From positions 1 to 8,491 of the forward strand of contig CAYNFU010000029.1 of assembly GCA_964396785.1 (NCBI GenBank): 8,491 nt of DNA, in the 5' to 3' direction. The DNA is from RBG-16-42-24 sp964396785. GTDB taxonomy: Bacteria; Patescibacteriota; Microgenomatia; UBA8517. Below the pieces are notes generated by a model. The model ran no database searches, was not told the DNA's origin, and was given only the letters and a program-made list of their open reading frames with translations. This document shows positions 1-5,957 of the stretch, piece after piece; the first letter of the stretch is position 1, and the number at the start of each line of letters is the position of its first letter. A program made the position numbers and the translations under genes.

Positions 1-94
1 TCTAACGAAAGCCGGCTTGTGTTGCAAAAGAGCTAGACTTACTTAACTTGGGTCTTGGATGCTTGTATCCTCCCAGCGAAGTATGTCTTGAGAT
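1..94 (-). other. Start of an unidentified transcript: possible structured leader or small RNA
   Basis: Downstream of the promoter the minus strand has no ATG or GTG for the 94 bases left in the window. It can fold into one nested hairpin (plus 41-82). The arms are ACTT/AAGT (79-82 with 41-44), TGGG/CCCA (72-75 with 49-52) and GGAT/ATCC (67-70 with 57-60), with small internal loops and a 6-base end loop. It does not resemble tmRNA, RNase P RNA, SRP RNA or a tRNA start that I can recognise. It may be a 5' leader of a gene outside the window or a small RNA. On the plus strand frame 3 is open from 6 to 149, but without an ATG and without neighbours to support it. Confidence 0.35.
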
Positions 95-99
95 TAAGG

Positions 100-128
100 A
101 TTATAGCGAAAAAAAACTTCTTGGTCAA
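100..128 (-). promoter_or_regulatory. Strong sigma70-type promoter reading out of the left edge
   Basis: On the minus strand TTGACC (plus 123-128; 5 of 6 to consensus), a 17-base spacer and TATAAT (plus 100-105; 6 of 6). Spacer length is optimal and contains a run of eight T. Transcription should begin near plus 94 and run towards position 1. It lies in the non-coding gap after tsaB and is the best promoter in the window. Confidence 0.75.
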
Positions 129-150
129 AAACAACTAGTTCCTTACTAGT
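127..150 (-). terminator. Weak intrinsic-terminator-like hairpin at the tsaB stop
   Basis: On the minus strand ACTAGT, a 5-base loop AAGGA and a second ACTAGT are followed by TGTTTTT. The 6-base stem is AT-rich and short, so it is a poor terminator by itself. However, its position (on the tsaB stop codon and immediately before a strong promoter) and the T run make it the best candidate for the end of the operon. Confidence 0.35.
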
Positions 151-448
151 ATTTAATTTGGGGAATTTCACCTTTATTAAGATTTTTACCGTTGACGGGG
201 ACTTTGAGCACCCAGCCTAATGTATTTGCAACAGATACTCCGACCCTTAGTCCGGTAAATGAACCGGGCCCAGTCTCAACAAATATTTCGGAAATATCTT
301 TAAAATCTTTGCCTTCCTTTTTTAAAACTTCAACGATAAAGGGAAGAAGTTTTTGTGATTTCTCCTCCTTAGCAGGAGCCTCGAATTGTTTGTTATCAAC
401 CCCAATAACTATCTTTTCTCTATCCGAGGTATCAATATATAATTTCAT
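146..448 (-). CDS. tsaB: Short TsaB (t6A complex dimerisation subunit), N-terminal lobe only
   Basis: TsaB is an inactive paralogue of TsaD that dimerises with it in the t6A37-synthesising complex. The 100 residues match the N-terminal ASKHA lobe of the family: KLYIDTS (2-8, family LAIDTS), KSQKLLPFIVEVL (30-42, family HSExLLPLI), the DISEIFVETGPGSFTGLRVG run (51-70, the family hallmark), and NTLGWVLKVPV (75-85). Typical bacterial TsaB is about 200-230 residues, so the C-terminal lobe is absent. The gene is not cut by the window edge: it ends at a TAG (146-148), followed by a hairpin and a new promoter. From memory, short TsaB proteins occur in Microgenomates relatives, so this may be a natural reduced form. 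The start overlaps the galE stop by 4 bases. Confidence 0.85.
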   Translation of the reverse strand: MKLYIDTSDREKIVIGVDNKQFEAPAKEEKSQKLLPFIVEVLKKEGKDFKDISEIFVETGPGSFTGLRVGVSVANTLGWVLKVPVNGKNLNKGEIPQIKY

Positions 449-1425
449 TTTTTATACCCCTCGGGGTGGCCTTTGCACCATCTGTAAGCTGTCTCAATAA
501 TCTCTTTTAATCCATATTTTGGATTCCACCCCAACTCTTTTTTAATTTTATCTGACGAGGCAACCAACTTTGCCGGGTCTCCCGCTCTTCTTGGTCCAAA
601 TTCATAACGAACCTTCTTACTCGCAACTTCCTCTACCATCTTTATAACTTCAAGATTGGAATAACCCTTCCCAGACCCAAGGTTATAAACTTTACTTTCT
701 TTCTCTAGCGCCCCAAGTGCTAGAATGTGGGCTTGGGCCAAATCGGATACGTGTACGTAATCACGAACACATGTCCCGTCTGGCGTATCATAATCATTGC
801 CGTTAACTACAAGTTTATCTTTCTTACCTAGGGCGACCGAAAGTACAACAGGAATAAGATGAGTCTCGGGTCTATGGTCTTCTCCGATTCGACCACTAGG
901 GGAGGCACCTGCGGCATTAAAGTATCTCAAGGTCGCATATTTAATCCCCAAAATTTTGTCTAGCCAGGAAAGCTCTCTTTCAATAATATATTTACTCTCT
1001 CCATATGGACTCCCCGGGACAATCTCAGCACTTTCTGATATGGGAAGGGACTTTGGGGAACTAAATAAATTTGCGGTTGAGGATAGAATAAACTTTTTAA
1101 CGCCGCTCTCCACCATTCCCTCAAAAATATTAGTTGCGGCAAGAATATTCCCGCCCAAATATAAAAGGGGTTTTTCCATCGACTCTCCAACCAAGCTTTT
1201 GGCGGCAAAATGCATGACTGCATCAAATTTATTATTCGAAAAAAGTTCTAATACTACTTCCCTATCAAGAAGATCTCCTTCAACAAGCTTGGCTTTTGGA
1301 TCCACCGCATCCTTATGACCCAAAGAAAGGTCGTCAAAGACAACTGTGTCGTGTCCCTCATCAATCAAAGCCTCAACTGTGTGGCTTCCGACGTACCCCG
1401 CTCCACCTGTAACTAATATTTTCAT
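445..1425 (-). CDS. galE: UDP-glucose 4-epimerase
   Basis: GalE interconverts UDP-glucose and UDP-galactose (some members also the N-acetyl forms) through an NAD-bound 4-keto intermediate, supplying sugars for surface polysaccharides. The 326 residues fit the extended short-chain dehydrogenase fold. Visible are the NAD-binding TGGAGYVGSH (6-15), Asp31-Asp32 after the second strand, GDLLD (50-54), and HFAAKSLVGES (72-82). The catalytic SST (115-117) and YGESK (141-145, Tyr141 and Lys145) follow, then LRYFNAAGA (166-174), the GalE-type segment DGTCVRDYVHVSDLA (216-230), and RRAGDPAKLVA (279-289) near the C-terminus. That set makes GalE more likely than other nucleotide-sugar epimerases or dehydratases. 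Hexosamine versus hexose specificity cannot be read here. It overlaps both tsaE and tsaB by 4 bases, and ends in TGA. Confidence 0.94.
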   Translation of the reverse strand: MKILVTGGAGYVGSHTVEALIDEGHDTVVFDDLSLGHKDAVDPKAKLVEGDLLDREVVLELFSNNKFDAVMHFAAKSLVGESMEKPLLYLGGNILAATNIFEGMVESGVKKFILSSTANLFSSPKSLPISESAEIVPGSPYGESKYIIERELSWLDKILGIKYATLRYFNAAGASPSGRIGEDHRPETHLIPVVLSVALGKKDKLVVNGNDYDTPDGTCVRDYVHVSDLAQAHILALGALEKESKVYNLGSGKGYSNLEVIKMVEEVASKKVRYEFGPRRAGDPAKLVASSDKIKKELGWNPKYGLKEIIETAYRWCKGHPEGYKK

Positions 1426-1844
1426 TTTTTTAATATTATCTTTCTTTTGTCCCCTCCCAAATTTTCAAAGGTTATCCATTTTGCACCCTTGGGAACTAAC
1501 CCTCTTATTTTCTCAGCCCACTCGACGGCCACAATATTATCTTTTCTCCCCCAGATATCGCTGAGACCTAAATTAACGACTTCCTTCTCGACCCCAGTTT
1601 CTAATCTGTATAGGTCTACGTGGTAGAAACTCTTTTCCCCAAGAGAATATTTCCTTAATAAAATAAATGTTGGGGAAATGACTCTTGTGCTAACCCCGAG
1701 CCCCTCTGCCAAACCCTGGATAAAGGTAGTTTTGCCGCTCCCCAAATTCCCGGTGAGTGCTAAGATATCCCCTCCCGCTAGGTTAGCTGCAAACGTTTTG
1801 CCCAGCTTTTTAGTTTCGCTGGAGCTTTTGGTAATAAATTCCAT
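1422..1844 (-). CDS. tsaE: tRNA t6A biosynthesis ATPase TsaE
   Basis: TsaE (YjeE) is the small ATPase that cycles the bacterial TsaB-TsaD-TsaE complex, which transfers the threonylcarbamoyl group to A37 of ANN-decoding tRNAs in the cytoplasm. At 140 residues it has the usual length. The sequence shows SSETKKLGKTFAANL (8-22), P-loop GNLGSGKTT (32-40, Lys38), ISPTF (56-60, switch-I-like conserved Thr59), the hallmark HVDLYR (75-80), and VEWAE (107-111) before a basic C-terminus. The ATG at 1844 gives the full family N-terminus, so the 67-base overlap with the VanZ-like gene is real rather than a mis-set start. The stop overlaps the galE start (ATGA), so the partner tsaB is one gene away rather than adjacent. 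Confidence 0.94.
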   Translation of the reverse strand: MEFITKSSSETKKLGKTFAANLAGGDILALTGNLGSGKTTFIQGLAEGLGVSTRVISPTFILLRKYSLGEKSFYHVDLYRLETGVEKEVVNLGLSDIWGRKDNIVAVEWAEKIRGLVPKGAKWITFENLGGDKRKIILKK

Positions 1845-2197
1845 AGGCTATAAATTGCAAGAAGTGCACCGATTGTATCAAAAACAACGTCCCGAACTCT
1901 AGGTTCACGTCCCGGGGTAAATGATTGGTGAAATTCATCAAATACGCCGTAGATTAGAGAAATAAATATCGAAAATATCGCCGCATTTCCCTTTCCTACA
2001 TTGTAATTTCGAAATGCACGATAAAGTAGGGTTGTTAGTATTCCAAATTCAATAATATGCGCACTCTTTTTTATGACAAACTCTCTCCAATAAATTGTAG
2101 AGACTGGGGCAGTAGGATATGAAGAGAAAATAAAAATGGCGGCAACCCAAAGTGCAGGCGGCAACCAGAATCTAAGAAGTTTTTTCATCCATCCCAT
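1778..2197 (-). CDS. VanZ-like family membrane protein
   Basis: A 139-residue member of the VanZ-like family, named after the teicoplanin-resistance accessory protein VanZ; the biochemical role of most members is unknown. Hydrophobic spans are visible at about 9-25, 48-60, 71-88 and 105-122. The family's polar motifs are present: KSAHIIEFGILTTLLYRAF (44-62, with His47 and Glu50) and YGVFDEFHQSFTPGREP (83-99, with Asp87, Glu88, His90, Gln91), followed by RDVVFDTIGALLA (102-114). The clustered acidic and His residues within membrane-adjacent segments suggest a catalytic or ligand-binding site. I chose the ATG at 2197 (MGWMKK); 2188 (MKKLLRF) is equally possible, and the open frame further upstream is just the overlap with the lamin-tail gene. 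The gene overlaps its upstream neighbour by 17-26 bases and tsaE by 67. Confidence 0.85.
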   Translation of the reverse strand: MGWMKKLLRFWLPPALWVAAIFIFSSYPTAPVSTIYWREFVIKKSAHIIEFGILTTLLYRAFRNYNVGKGNAAIFSIFISLIYGVFDEFHQSFTPGREPRVRDVVFDTIGALLAIYSLWNLLPKAPAKLKSWAKRLQLT

Positions 2198-3172
2198 TAT
2201 ATCTTCTTTTCGCTTTAATGAAGATAAACCCAGATACCCCGACCAATATTGCTCCGAATCCCACAAGGAGGGCCGCAAGGACGGGAAATGGTTTTTTAGA
2301 CTTTGCCTCACCAGTGTTTTCAATAGCCTTGTCTAGTTCACTTCTTAGTCCCAAAATACCCAAAGTTGATTCCCCTTGAGAGAGGCCGCCTCCTTCGTTA
2401 TTTTCTGAAGAAGGAGGTTTTGTAGGAGTAGGAGTCTTTGTAAGAGTTGGTGTGGGCCTTGTTGTCGGTGTTAAAGTTGGCGTCGATGTAGGCAAAGGAG
2501 ATGGGGTCGGAGTCGGAGTGGGAATCGGCGTCGGTGTTGGTGTTGGACATGGATCGAGAGAGGCAGAATCGTTGCTTGAATTTTCTGTAGTTGTGGCGAA
2601 ACGCTCGAGAGTACTATTCCCATCTGGATATCTTCCAATCGTTTGTCCCGAACCGGGAGCACAAACCTGGCCAGCTCCACCATAGTTTATTTCATTTACT
2701 AAAGTAGAGTCGTCGGTCATTAAAAGCCTAATGGTGTCCTCGTTCCTATTCAGCCTATTCTCAGCCGAAATAACATAATATTTAGAACTCGATGGACCAA
2801 TTGAAACTCCTTGAGGTACCGTTTCTACAATGGTACTTGCACTATCTCGTAACTTCCACCCCGAAATGTCTACGTCGTCAGGCGAAAATAACTCTACCCA
2901 ATCTCCGCTTGTTTCCCAGGTACTCATCTCATTGATCACCACCTGGGCACTCGCACCTTTGGCAAAAATGAAAGAAAGACTGGTGAATAATGCAAAGAGA
3001 AAAAGTANNNNNNNNNNNNNNNNNNNNNNNNNNNNNNNNNNNNNNNNNNNNNNNNNNNNNNNNNNNNNNNNNNNNNNNNNNNNNNNNNNNNNNNNNNNNN
3101 NNNNNNNGCACCTTTGGCAAAAATGAAAGAAAGACTGGTGAATAATGCAAAGAGAAAAAGTATTCTTCTCAT
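2172..3172 (-). CDS. Secreted lamin-tail-domain protein, interrupted by an assembly gap
   Basis: Collapsing the 100-N gap and one copy of the flanking 55-base duplicate (155 bases in all) gives one uninterrupted frame of 281 residues starting at the ATG at 3172. The reconstructed N-terminus is a clear signal peptide: MRRILFLFALFTSLSF, then AKGASA before Gln25. A lamin-tail domain follows (about 26-147), with VINEMSTW, GDWVELFSPDDVDISGWKLR and GRYPDGNSTLERF typical of the fold. A Pro-Thr repeat linker comes next (about 156-202), then a Gly/Ser-rich part and a C-terminal transmembrane segment (about 244-268) ending in KAKRRYNG. The protein is probably displayed on the outer face of the membrane. 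In other prokaryotes this domain occurs in surface and secreted proteins, often as a binding module; no ligand can be named here. As written, the gap breaks the reading frame (155 is not a multiple of 3). The gene lies 29 bases after the M23 gene and overlaps the VanZ-like gene. Confidence 0.88.
2412..2552 (-). repeat. Low-complexity Pro-Thr codon repeat
   Basis: This stretch encodes the Pro-Thr-rich linker of the lamin-tail protein. On the plus strand it appears as degenerate repeats of ggtgttggtgt, gtcggagtcgg and similar units. At protein level it runs CPTPTPTPIPTPTPTPSPLP and continues to KPPSSE, nearly every second residue being Pro. Such linkers are extended and protease-tolerant, and hold a domain away from the membrane or wall. 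The repeats are imperfect, so copy number could vary between strains by slippage. Confidence 0.8.
2953..3162. repeat. 55-base direct duplicate flanking the gap (2953-3007 and 3108-3162)
   Basis: The 55 bases at 2953-3007 and at 3108-3162 are identical and in the same orientation, both beginning gcacctttggcaaaaatg and ending gagaaaaagta. They touch the N-run directly on its two sides. Such exact ends are expected when two contigs from a de Bruijn graph assembler share one k-mer and are scaffolded without merging. Merging them leaves the signal peptide of the lamin-tail gene intact and in frame, which a true biological duplication would not do. I read it as an assembly artefact, not a genomic repeat. 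Confidence 0.9.
3008..3107. other. Assembly gap of exactly 100 N
   Basis: A run of exactly 100 undetermined bases, the usual placeholder length for a gap of unknown size. Identical 55-base sequences abut it on both sides, so there is probably no missing sequence and the two contig ends simply overlap. The gap falls inside the signal-peptide region of the lamin-tail gene. Confidence 0.95.
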
Positions 3173-3201
3173 GAATGCGTGGGCTATGATAGCACGCGTG
3201 T

Positions 3202-4365
3202 CTAGTAGTTTACGTGGAGATAGAATGTATCAAGCTCATTCTCGTCATGATCGACGCGAACGTATCTTAGAGAGCATCCCGAACCCCCGATATAACTTCC
3301 TCTATATAAAGTGCCAGCTCTCACCGCTTTTACTTCGGAACTTGCGCCGTTAAAATCTAGGCCATTATGGAAACTATAAATACTCCCCGCCCAAGTATTC
3401 CTTACTGCCCAGGTGACCCCGTAGCCTTGATTAAACTTTATTGAGGGATTCATCGGCCAGTTCCAGCTACCACCGGGATTAAATGGATCCCCGTCGGGAC
3501 TCCCGCAGTAAGGACCAGAGCAGTTCTCGTATGACACTCCGCTTCTTAAATAGCTAAAGGGATTTTGGGTTACCCCATTTGAACTAACGATAAAGTGGGT
3601 GTGTGTTCCACTTGAATTACACGACGCCCCCTGTATTACCGAGGCAATCCTCTCTCCCTCATTTACGTGCCCCACCTGAGACTCAGTTCCTTTTCCAGCT
3701 AATATTGCCTGAATAGCTTCTAACTCACTTCTTGCCTGGGCTAAAAGTTCTTGGTACTTTTTCTCATCATTTCTTGTAACCCGAAGTAGTTCTGCCTTGG
3801 CCGACTTCTGGCTTGCGAGCTTGGCTTTTTCCTCAGTGAGCTGCCTTTGTAAGTCCTCTTGAGACTCCTTCTCTATAACATAACTCGTTTGTGCCTCTTG
3901 AAGCCTGATAAGAAGGTCTCGGTCGGCCTCCTGTATCTTTTGCAGATAGTGAAATCTGGATACCGCACCATTCAAATCCGGAGCGGCTACAAGCATGAGA
4001 AATGCATCCCCGAGTCTCGCCATTTTATAAGTCTCAACCGCGCGATTTGAGAAGGCGTCGGTTAGGGCGGTTAAAGAAACCTCTAATTGGTCAATTCTCC
4101 CCCCTAAAATTAAAATCTTTTCCTCAACCTGGGTTATTTTTAAAGTGGTGAGTCTTATTTGGGCGTCGTATTGGGCAATTTGATTATTGAGGGTGTTTGC
4201 TTGGGTCTGGAGTCGGACAATCTCCTTTTCATACTGGCCAATCTCTTGGGAAAGCCTTTGAAGCTTCTGTTCTGTGGACTCTTGAGCGAGTGCTGTCTTT
4301 CCAAAAAGAAATGCCCCGAAAAGGGCGAGTGCAAGGATTATTAGCTTAAACTTCCCAATTTTCAT
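3202..4365 (-). CDS. Secreted coiled-coil M23 peptidase, domain halves in permuted order
   Basis: Probable peptidoglycan endopeptidase working with FtsEX, the local counterpart of EnvC/PcsB/CwlO. Residues 1-27 are a signal peptide (basic MKIGKFK, hydrophobic core, ALA before Gln28). Residues 30-115 and 140-224 are heptad-rich coiled coils flanking a helical hinge with RAVETYKMARLGDAFLMLVA (108-127), as in PcsB-like proteins. Next comes an M23 part in unusual order. Residues 231-273 look like the end of an M23 domain (GHVNEGERIASVI, then GTHTHF with His255 and His257, then NPFSYL). Residues 301-387 look like its beginning (NQGYGV, then HNGLD with His333 and Asp337, then VKAVRAGTLYRGS and FYLHVNY with His384 at the very end). 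All expected zinc and catalytic residues (HxxxD, HxH) are present, so it is probably active, unlike E. coli EnvC. Cys249, 282, 287 and 364 could form disulfides. The start overlaps the ftsX stop by 4 bases. Confidence 0.9.
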   Translation of the reverse strand: MKIGKFKLIILALALFGAFLFGKTALAQESTEQKLQRLSQEIGQYEKEIVRLQTQANTLNNQIAQYDAQIRLTTLKITQVEEKILILGGRIDQLEVSLTALTDAFSNRAVETYKMARLGDAFLMLVAAPDLNGAVSRFHYLQKIQEADRDLLIRLQEAQTSYVIEKESQEDLQRQLTEEKAKLASQKSAKAELLRVTRNDEKKYQELLAQARSELEAIQAILAGKGTESQVGHVNEGERIASVIQGASCNSSGTHTHFIVSSNGVTQNPFSYLRSGVSYENCSGPYCGSPDGDPFNPGGSWNWPMNPSIKFNQGYGVTWAVRNTWAGSIYSFHNGLDFNGASSEVKAVRAGTLYRGSYIGGSGCSLRYVRVDHDENELDTFYLHVNY

Positions 4366-5276
4366 CGCCCGCGTCTAACTCTTGAAACCGCAAGTAGGCT
4401 TCCGGTTAGGGCAAGAGTTATTCCAATAACAATTTCTACCGCTAAAATTATTCCAAAAAGGGCGAGGATATTTAGGGTGTCTCTGGGAAGAACGGGAATT
4501 TCCCCAAAATAATTGACAATACTCGGGGTTGCATAAAGAGTTAGAATAAGGGTTGCCAGCCAGCCAACAATTACCCCCACAAGCGCATAAATAAAGGCTT
4601 CTATTATAATTGGGCTTCTAATAAAACCGGGGGTCGCCCCAATTAAATCCAAAATTTCCACCTCACCGCGCCTGGTTGTCATCCTCATTCCGATAATCAC
4701 AATGAGAACAAGAAATGACGTAGCCAGAAGTACTCCAACTAAAACTCCTCCGCCGACCCTCAAGTATAAAGTTATTGTGCGGAGGCTGCTTACCACATCC
4801 CCGAGTGCCGTTTGACTGCCTATATTGGCGGTGAAACCCACCTGATCCACGATTGCCTCCCCCCGCATATCCTCAATCACTTTCTCGGCAAATGACAGGT
4901 CCAGCAAAGAAAATTCAATGCTCGCAGGAAAAATTGAGGGGCTAACAAGTTCAGATAGCAGTGGGTTATCGCTCGTTGCTTCTTTATATATTGCTAGGGC
5001 CTCTTCTTTATTCACGTATTTTACGTCTTTGACACGACTGTCTTTGGAAAGTCTTTCTTGGAGGGCTGAGATAGACTCTGGTGTTGATTCGTCTTTCAAA
5101 AACGCAATAACCTGGGGTCGGGTTTCGAAATGTCTAATAATTTTTCCAGATGAGTAGACCAGAATTGAAAGAACGGTTGCTACAAAGAAAGTTATAGTCA
5201 AAACAAATATTGCCGAGAGGGCTTGGAAAGGGGCGCGCATTATATAGTCGAGTGCCGTTTTAAGATGAATGTTCAT
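4362..5276 (-). CDS. ftsX: Cell division protein FtsX (membrane subunit)
   Basis: FtsX is the polytopic partner of FtsE and couples its ATPase cycle to a cell-wall hydrolase outside the membrane. At 304 residues it is close to Gram-positive FtsX and shorter than E. coli FtsX (about 350). It shows a short cytoplasmic N-terminus, TM1 (about 20-42), and a large extracytoplasmic domain (about 44-170) containing the conserved start PQVIAFLKDESTPE and a KYVNKEEAL segment. TM2 is at about 174-197, then a basic cytoplasmic loop with MTTRRGEVEILDLIGAT (199-215; the segment that contacts FtsE in this family), TM3 (about 223-246) and TM4 (about 268-292), with an Arg-rich end. The stop overlaps the start of the coiled-coil M23 protein (ATGA), which makes that protein its probable partner. 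Confidence 0.94.
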   Translation of the reverse strand: MNIHLKTALDYIMRAPFQALSAIFVLTITFFVATVLSILVYSSGKIIRHFETRPQVIAFLKDESTPESISALQERLSKDSRVKDVKYVNKEEALAIYKEATSDNPLLSELVSPSIFPASIEFSLLDLSFAEKVIEDMRGEAIVDQVGFTANIGSQTALGDVVSSLRTITLYLRVGGGVLVGVLLATSFLVLIVIIGMRMTTRRGEVEILDLIGATPGFIRSPIIIEAFIYALVGVIVGWLATLILTLYATPSIVNYFGEIPVLPRDTLNILALFGIILAVEIVIGITLALTGSLLAVSRVRRGR

Positions 5277-5925
5277 GGTTAATAATTTTTCCTTCCGAAA
5301 GCTTAATCACCCTCTTTTTAAGTTTAGCAATAATTTCCCTGTTGTGGGTTGCCATAATTATGGTTTTGCCTTCTTTATTTATTTTCTCAAAAAGCTCCAT
5401 AATCTCATCCGCCGTATCCCAGTCGAGGTTTCCGGTGGGCTCATCAGCGAGGATTAGCTTAGGATTTACAACCAAGGCCCGGGCCAAGGATACCCGCTCG
5501 AGCTCCCCTCCTGAAAGCTGAGATGGAAAAAGCTCTGAGCGCTTAGAAAGTCCTACAAGCTCAAGAATTTTATCCACCCTGGATGGCCATTCGGACTGGG
5601 GAATACCAGAAACTGCCAAAGCCACTTCAACGTTCTCTCTAAGGGTTCTCTCGGGTAAAACTTTGAAGTCCTGAAAAACTACACCAATTTTTTGTCTTAT
5701 TTGGGGGATTTCTTTCTTACTAGCCTCGGTTACGTCAATTCCATCAAATATTACCTTACCGTTATCTGGGAGTACTTCGCGAAGAATGAGCTTGAGAATC
5801 GTAGTTTTGCCAGCTCCCGATGGCCCCGTGATAAAGACAAATTCACCCTTATCTACTTCAAAAGAAACGTCCGATAGTGCCGTGATATCGCCAAATTTCT
5901 TGGTAACATTTTTAAGCTTTATCAT
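5260..5925 (-). CDS. ftsE: Cell division ATP-binding protein FtsE
   Basis: FtsE is the cytoplasmic ATPase of the FtsEX complex. It does not transport a solute; ATP hydrolysis drives FtsX to activate a periplasmic or extracellular peptidoglycan hydrolase (EnvC, PcsB, CwlO or RipC in other bacteria). At 221 residues it has the normal length. The ABC motifs are all present: Walker A GPSGAGKTT (34-42, Lys40), Q-loop VFQDFKVL (83-90, Gln85), signature LSGGE (137-141, here followed by LER rather than the usual QQR), Walker B LILADEP (157-163, Glu162), D-loop segment GNLD (165-168), and switch His194 in MATHNRE. VFQDFKVL is typical of FtsE rather than of lipoprotein-exporter ATPases. The gene overlaps ftsX by 17 bases, as expected for translationally coupled partners. 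Confidence 0.95.
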   Translation of the reverse strand: MIKLKNVTKKFGDITALSDVSFEVDKGEFVFITGPSGAGKTTILKLILREVLPDNGKVIFDGIDVTEASKKEIPQIRQKIGVVFQDFKVLPERTLRENVEVALAVSGIPQSEWPSRVDKILELVGLSKRSELFPSQLSGGELERVSLARALVVNPKLILADEPTGNLDWDTADEIMELFEKINKEGKTIIMATHNREIIAKLKKRVIKLSEGKIINHEHSS

Positions 5926-5957
5926 TTGGGCAAATTTTTACCTTTAAAGCTTACCAG

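Noticed and set aside
6..149. Plus-strand open frame of 47 codons ending in TAG
   Set aside because: It has no ATG, follows a stop at 3-5, and overlaps the good minus-strand promoter; nothing in its composition supports coding.
2412..2552. CRISPR or tandem-repeat array
   Set aside because: The repeats are short, degenerate and lie in frame in a coding linker; there are no unique spacers of regular length.
2452..2685. Plus-strand frame rich in Gly-Val repeats
   Set aside because: It is the antisense of the Pro-Thr codons of the lamin-tail gene; low-complexity DNA keeps the opposite frame open.
2830..3172. Short frames on both strands running through the N-run
   Set aside because: They depend on undetermined bases and on the duplicated 55-mer; they vanish once the gap is collapsed.
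3177..3197. Hairpin GCGTG/CACGC between the M23 and lamin-tail genes
   Set aside because: The stem is only 5 bases with a bulged inner helix and has no T-run on either side; not convincing as terminator or operator.
3202..3400. The M23 protein as a C-terminally truncated pseudogene
   Set aside because: The half that would be missing (with the HxH motif) is present earlier in the same protein, the stop is followed in normal spacing by the next gene, and all active-site residues are kept. Permutation explains the whole better.
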